Of a stretch of 8,377 nucleotides of DNA, positions 6,321 to 8,377 are shown one piece after another. The stretch spans positions 1 through 8,377 of the forward strand of contig CAMLSI010000225.1 in assembly GCA_946482585.1 (NCBI GenBank). Direction: 5' to 3'. Position 1 is the first letter of the stretch, and the number at the start of each line of letters is the position of its first letter. The DNA comes from an uncultured Lysobacteraceae bacterium (GTDB lineage: Bacteria > Pseudomonadota > Gammaproteobacteria > Xanthomonadales > Rhodanobacteraceae). A model generated the notes under the pieces. The model worked only from the letters and a program-made list of their open reading frames with translations, searched no databases and was not told the DNA's origin. The position numbers and the translations under genes are program-made.

Positions 6321-6911
6321 ATGTTTCGCAAGCTCGCTCTCGCTGCCGCTCTCGCCACTGCTTCCCTGACCGCCGTCGCGGCCGACAAGTACGAGTTCGA
6401 CGGCAACCACACCAATGTCGTGTTCTCGTGGACGCACTTCGGCCTGTCGAATCCGTCCGCACGTTTCGCCAAGGTCGAAGGCGAAGTCCTGCTCGACACG
6501 GCTGATCTGACCAAGTCGACGGTCTCGGTCACGATCCCGGTCGACAGCCTGCGCACCGATGTGCCGAAGTTCGACGAGCACCTGCGCAGCGGCGATTTCT
6601 TCGATCTCGCCAAGTTCCCGACCGCGACCTTCAAGAGCACCAAGGTCGAGAAGGCCGGCGACAACAAGCTCAAGGTCACGGGCGACCTGACCATCCACGG
6701 CGTGACCAAGTCGACCGTGCTCGACGTCACCGTGAACAAGATCGGCGACCACCCGATGGCGAAGAAGCCGGCCGCCGGCTTCGACGCGTCGACGGTCGTC
6801 AAGCGCTCGGATTTCGGCATGGGCAACTACGTGCCGAACGTCAGCGACGAGGTGAAGATCCACATCACCACCGAAACGCTGAAGGCCGGCGAAGCCAAGA
6901 AGGCCGGCTGA
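6321..6911 (+). CDS. YceI family periplasmic protein (polyisoprenoid-binding type)
   Basis: The protein is 196 aa with a Sec signal peptide: MFRKLALAAALATASLTAVA, cut near residues 20-21 before DKYEFD. The mature part is a complete YceI domain, a lipocalin-like beta-barrel known to bind polyisoprenoid chains in characterised members. Visible family motifs are H30-x-N-VVFSWTHFGLS (30-43), DSLRTDVPKFDEHLRSGDFF (75-94), KFPTATFKST (98-107), GDLTIHGVTK (121-130) and RSDFGMGNYVP (162-172). The C-terminus adds a short lysine/alanine tail. GGAGG at 6308-6312 sits 8 nt before the ATG. It lies 32 nt downstream of the RutE-like gene and its transcript ends at a strong hairpin terminator just after the stop. 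A role in quinone or isoprenoid handling or stress response is plausible by family, not shown here. Confidence 0.94.
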   Translation: MFRKLALAAALATASLTAVAADKYEFDGNHTNVVFSWTHFGLSNPSARFAKVEGEVLLDTADLTKSTVSVTIPVDSLRTDVPKFDEHLRSGDFFDLAKFPTATFKSTKVEKAGDNKLKVTGDLTIHGVTKSTVLDVTVNKIGDHPMAKKPAAGFDASTVVKRSDFGMGNYVPNVSDEVKIHITTETLKAGEAKKAG

Positions 6912-6943
6912 TCCGCGCGATCGCGTACGCGACGTTTCATTGC

Positions 6944-6973
6944 GAAGGCCCCGCTCGCGGGGCCTTCTTTTTT
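6944..6973 (+). terminator. Rho-independent terminator after the YceI gene
   Basis: GAAGGCCCCGC (6944-6954) and GCGGGGCCTTC (6957-6967) form an 11-bp perfect inverted repeat, realistically a 9-bp stem with a 6-nt loop. It is followed at once by six T residues (6968-6973). It starts 33 nt after the yceI-type stop codon and separates that unit from the next gene. Confidence 0.93.
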
Positions 6974-7022
6974 CCGCCCGGCCCGCGGCTAGACTCGGCT
7001 CACCTGCCGATGAGCGCCGCCC

Positions 7023-7661
7023 ATGACCGCCGACGCGACTGCCATCCTGCGTTATCTCGACCAGCGTTACGAAAAATTCGAGATGCCCTGTCTGGGCAAC
7101 ATGAACATCGATTACCTCGCGGTGCGACTGCACGTCTATGCGTCGCCGCAACGGGACTGGATGCTGCTGTTCGACTCGGCGGTCTGGTGGCCGGGCCTCG
7201 GCGGCATCGCCGGCATGATCGAACTCGTCGGCCCCGGCGCGGACGGCAAGCAGGGATTCACCGACGATCGCCTGACCGAGCCCGCGAAAGTCGAAACCGA
7301 TGACGATGGCCTCGAAGTCGCCTCCGTCGAGGTGCGTGGACGCGAGATCGCGCTGGATGCACTCGACGTGCGCGCCGACGAGGAGATCAGCGAGGACGTC
7401 GGTTTCTGGACCGGCGTCGCGCTGCTGGCCGACCATCGCGAGGCCCTGCTGACGACGGCGCAGGAGCGCGCGCGATTCGTTCCGGCCGGGTTCGAGCGCG
7501 TGCTCGTGCTCGACGAATGGCAGCATCCGGATTTCGACTGCCCGCCGAGCGCCACCGACACGTTTCGCGCTCTCGCGCAGGCGATCGCGAGCAACGATTT
7601 CGCGGCGTTTCCCGCGAGCGCGAATCCGAACACGCATTGGTCGAAGTGGGTGCCGAAATAG
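7023..7661 (+). CDS. Conserved hypothetical protein, resembles DUF7003
   Basis: This is a 212-aa acidic, soluble protein without signal peptide or membrane segment. Two parts look conserved. The N-terminal block is ILRYLDQRYEKFEMPCLGNMNI (8-29) then LAVRLHVYAS and DWMLLFDSAVWWPG (45-58). The C-terminal block is LVLDEWQHPDF (161-171), then a PPS...TFRALAQAIASNDFAAF stretch and NPNTHWSKW (201-209). From memory these resemble the DUF7003 pattern (Leu-Asp-x...F-x-x-P-x-L-x-N at the N-terminus and HPD plus NTHW near the C-terminus), but the match is moderate and no function is known to me. The middle (about 70-130) is rich in D, E and G. The start at 7023 has a weak ribosome site; an ATG at 7010 is in another frame. 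TAGACT at 6990-6995 is a possible -10, giving a leader of about 20 nt, with no good -35. It lies alone between the terminator upstream and hairpins downstream. Confidence 0.75.
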   Translation: MTADATAILRYLDQRYEKFEMPCLGNMNIDYLAVRLHVYASPQRDWMLLFDSAVWWPGLGGIAGMIELVGPGADGKQGFTDDRLTEPAKVETDDDGLEVASVEVRGREIALDALDVRADEEISEDVGFWTGVALLADHREALLTTAQERARFVPAGFERVLVLDEWQHPDFDCPPSATDTFRALAQAIASNDFAAFPASANPNTHWSKWVPK

Positions 7662-7673
7662 TGCGCGCGAGCC

Positions 7674-7703
7674 GTAGACGCCGGATGCGGTGACGCATGC
7701 GGC
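7674..7703 (+). repeat. GTAG-headed REP-like hairpin
   Basis: GTAG at 7674-7677 is followed by a stem: GCCG (7680-7683), a G-G mismatch, ATGCG (7685-7689), a GTGA (GNRA-type) tetraloop (7690-7693), CGCAT (7694-7698), and CGGC (7700-7703). The GTAG head plus imperfect palindrome with the word GCCGGATGCG resembles REP elements of enterobacteria and the GTAG class found in Xanthomonadales. Only one clear copy is in this orientation in the window, so the assignment is tentative. It begins 13 nt after the upstream gene's stop. Confidence 0.4.
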
Positions 7704-7718
7704 CGGACCATGTCCGGC
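7702..7718. repeat. 7-bp inverted repeat next to the REP-like hairpin
   Basis: GCCGGAC (7702-7708) and GTCCGGC (7712-7718) are perfect inverted repeats around CAT. It shares two bases with the REP-like stem before it, so the two hairpins form a tandem structure after the DUF7003-like gene. With no T-tract it is not a standard terminator, though it could protect or define a 3' end. Confidence 0.5.
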
Positions 7719-7801
7719 GACGGCGATGTCGGCGAGGAGCGCCTGCTGCACGATTTCACCGCGATGACGTTTCAGCGGCGGCGCGCGCCCTGCTGAGGGT
7801 C

Positions 7802-7829
7802 GGAGAAACAGCCAGACGCCCGTTTCTCC
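7802..7829. repeat. 8-bp perfect inverted repeat GGAGAAAC / GTTTCTCC
   Basis: GGAGAAAC (7802-7809) and GTTTCTCC (7822-7829) are perfect inverted repeats with a 12-nt spacer. The arms are less GC-rich than the surroundings, which makes chance pairing less likely than for the GC-only palindromes nearby. It could be an operator for a dimeric regulator or an RNA hairpin. It lies about 200 nt before the maeB promoter. Confidence 0.5.
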
Positions 7830-7870
7830 ATCGAACGCGCAAGCGAAGATTGCGCACGTTCTCCGAGAAT

Positions 7871-7912
7871 CGATCCCTGTCGGGATCGCGTCGGCAGACG
7901 GTTTCCCGACAG
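7871..7912. repeat. Two overlapping, mutually exclusive hairpins
   Basis: CGATCCC (7871-7877) pairs with GGGATCG (7882-7888) around TGTC. The overlapping CTGTCGGGA (7877-7885) pairs perfectly over 9 bp with TCCCGACAG (7904-7912) around an 18-nt loop. Both cannot form together because they share 7877 and 7882-7885. This is the geometry of a switch, but no T-tract, ribosome site or leader peptide is attached, so function is open. Confidence 0.5.
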
Positions 7913-7989
7913 CCTGCTGGTGAGCCGCCACCGGTTCGCGTTGCGCGTGGCGATGTCGTTCCGTCATTTCCCGCACAGCCGTGCCGCTA

Positions 7990-8004
7990 CGCGTCAAGGA
8001 CGCG
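7990..8004. promoter_or_regulatory. Palindromic operator candidate at the maeB -35 position
   Basis: CGCGTC (7990-7995) and GACGCG (7999-8004) are perfect inverted repeats around AAG. If transcription starts near 8031, the site spans about -41 to -27, where the -35 box would lie. No -35 consensus is present there, so a regulator binding this site could decide promoter activity. Confidence 0.35.
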
Positions 8005-8015
8005 CCAGACCCCTG

Positions 8016-8024
8016 TGCTATAGT
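8016..8024 (+). promoter_or_regulatory. Extended -10 promoter for maeB
   Basis: TGC followed by TATAGT (8019-8024) is an extended -10 element (TGn plus a five-of-six match to TATAAT). No recognisable -35 lies 16-19 nt upstream, as is usual for extended -10 promoters. The expected start near 8031 gives a leader of about 58 nt to the maeB ATG. Confidence 0.55.
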
Positions 8025-8051
8025 CCGGCTCCGTCAAATTTCCCTTGCGCA

Positions 8052-8081
8052 GCAAGCGCTTCCAGCGCTGCCCACTCCTAC
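8052..8081 (-). repeat. GTAGGAG-headed REP-like hairpin, minus strand, in the maeB leader
   Basis: Read on the minus strand, GTAGGAG (complement of 8075-8081) is followed by a hairpin made of AGCGCT (8064-8069) and AGCGCT (8055-8060) around 3 nt. It is extended by two G-C pairs (8070-8071 with 8052-8053) past a bulged A at 8054. GTAGGAG heads are typical of REP elements in Pseudomonas and Xanthomonadales. It falls between the maeB promoter and its start codon, so the maeB mRNA would carry the complementary hairpin. Confidence 0.38.
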
Positions 8082-8088
8082 GGTCGCC

Positions 8089-8377
8089 ATGTCCAACGCT
8101 GACGAACTGAAGAAAGCCGCCCTCGAATACCACCGTCTCGCTCCCGCCGGAAAGATCAAGGTCGTAGCGACCAAGCCCATGCTGACGCAGCGCGATCTCG
8201 CGCTGGCGTATTCGCCGGGCGTGGCCGCGGCCTGCGAAGCCATCGTCGACGACCCCGGCGAAGTGTCCACGGTCACGGCGCGCGGCAACCTGGTGGCGGT
8301 CATCACCAACGGCACCGCGGTGCTGGGGCTGGGCGCGATCGGGCCGCTCGCGGCCAAGCCCGTCATGGAAGGCAAGG
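8089..8377 (+). CDS. maeB: NADP-dependent malic enzyme (partial, N-terminal 96 residues)
   Basis: Malic enzyme of the MaeB type oxidatively decarboxylates malate to pyruvate, making NADPH and linking the TCA cycle to gluconeogenesis and biosynthesis. Only the first 96 codons are in the window. They match the family N-terminus: [20 protein letters not shown] (11-30), [20 protein letters not shown] (33-52) and [33 protein letters not shown] (64-96). Y41 in the AYSPGVA motif corresponds to the catalytic tyrosine, and K96 in VMEGK probably to the catalytic lysine. The C-terminal NAD(P)-binding domain and any phosphotransacetylase-like extension lie beyond the edge, so cofactor preference and long or short form cannot be seen. 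The ATG at 8089 fits the family start but has no clear Shine-Dalgarno; an extended -10 promoter lies at 8016-8024. Confidence 0.95.
   Translation, partial: MSNADELKKAALEYHRLAPAGKIKVVATKPMLTQRDLALAYSPGVAAACEAIVDDPGEVSTVTARGNLVAVITNGTAVLGLGAIGPLAAKPVMEGK

Larger units (their letters stand above)
7662..8088. other. 427-nt intergenic region with several inverted repeats before maeB
   Basis: No convincing gene is visible on either strand here; the longest frames are Arg/Ala-rich shadows and a 28-codon ATG frame at 7710 has no ribosome site. The stretch holds, left to right: a GTAG-headed REP-like hairpin (7674-7703), a 7-bp hairpin (7702-7718), an 8-bp inverted repeat (7802-7829), two overlapping and mutually exclusive hairpins (7871-7912), a 6-bp palindrome (7990-8004), an extended -10 promoter (8016-8024) and a second GTAG-headed element on the minus strand (8052-8081). 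Each is listed separately. Confidence 0.75.

Noticed and set aside
5545..6462. Upstream extension of the ELM1-family gene antisense to the RutE-like gene.
   Set aside because: It overlaps a well-supported gene and adds nothing resembling the family. The MPETATTCW start fits the family opening.
7710..7796. A 28-codon ATG frame in the intergenic region.
   Set aside because: No ribosome site, the ATG lies inside a hairpin, and the composition is unremarkable.
6087..7997. A 636-codon minus-strand open frame antisense to the RutE-like, YceI and DUF7003-like genes.
   Set aside because: It is a shadow of GC-rich codon bias. The plus-strand proteins are clear family members and the antisense product is Arg/Asp/Val-rich without domains, crossing a strong terminator.
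1..8377. Search for CRISPR arrays, tRNA, rRNA, insertion sequences, phage genes and defence or toxin-antitoxin systems.
   Set aside because: No regularly spaced repeats, tRNA-like cloverleaf, transposase or integrase motifs, or recognised defence genes were seen. The window reads as housekeeping chromosome.

Overview
The window looks like ordinary chromosome from a high-GC gammaproteobacterium, probably Lysobacterales (Xanthomonadales) or a close relative. The basis is a gammaproteobacterial-type PepQ, a Tat-signal style (RRRWLQL) common in that group, a bacterial ELM1-family protein and very GC-rich codon use. The taxon is inferred from family resemblance, not measured. I see no phage, transposase, CRISPR array, tRNA or rRNA.

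Layout. Bases 1-565 (minus) hold the start of a small membrane protein of unknown function that runs off the left edge. It sits 55 nt downstream of pepQ (621-1949, minus), probably in the same transcript. A 305-nt gene-free gap separates pepQ from a divergent gene for a Tat-exported Rossmann-fold NAD(P)-dependent epimerase/reductase (2255-3394, plus). After a perfect 12-bp inverted repeat comes a DUF2200 gene (3468-3818), then a small secreted zincin-like putative metalloprotease (3923-4495). The ELM1-family gene (4552-5544, minus) converges on it. A 138-nt divergent promoter region then leads into an orphan RutE-like nitroreductase (5683-6288) and a periplasmic YceI protein (6321-6911), closed by a strong intrinsic terminator (6944-6973). 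Next is a DUF7003-like gene (7023-7661), a 427-nt gap rich in inverted repeats, and the first 96 codons of an NADP-type malic enzyme, maeB (8089 to the edge).

The genes do not form one pathway. They are short transcription units for peptide turnover (PepQ), central carbon/NADPH supply (MaeB), aldehyde or quinone reduction (RutE-like) and envelope functions (YceI, the Tat-exported reductase, the secreted zincin). I do not see a new multi-gene system. The points most worth a second look are the Tat-exported dehydrogenase-like enzyme, the small four-cysteine secreted zincin, and the structured region before maeB. That region has two GTAG-headed REP-like hairpins, overlapping alternative hairpins, and a palindrome where the -35 box of an extended -10 promoter would lie.
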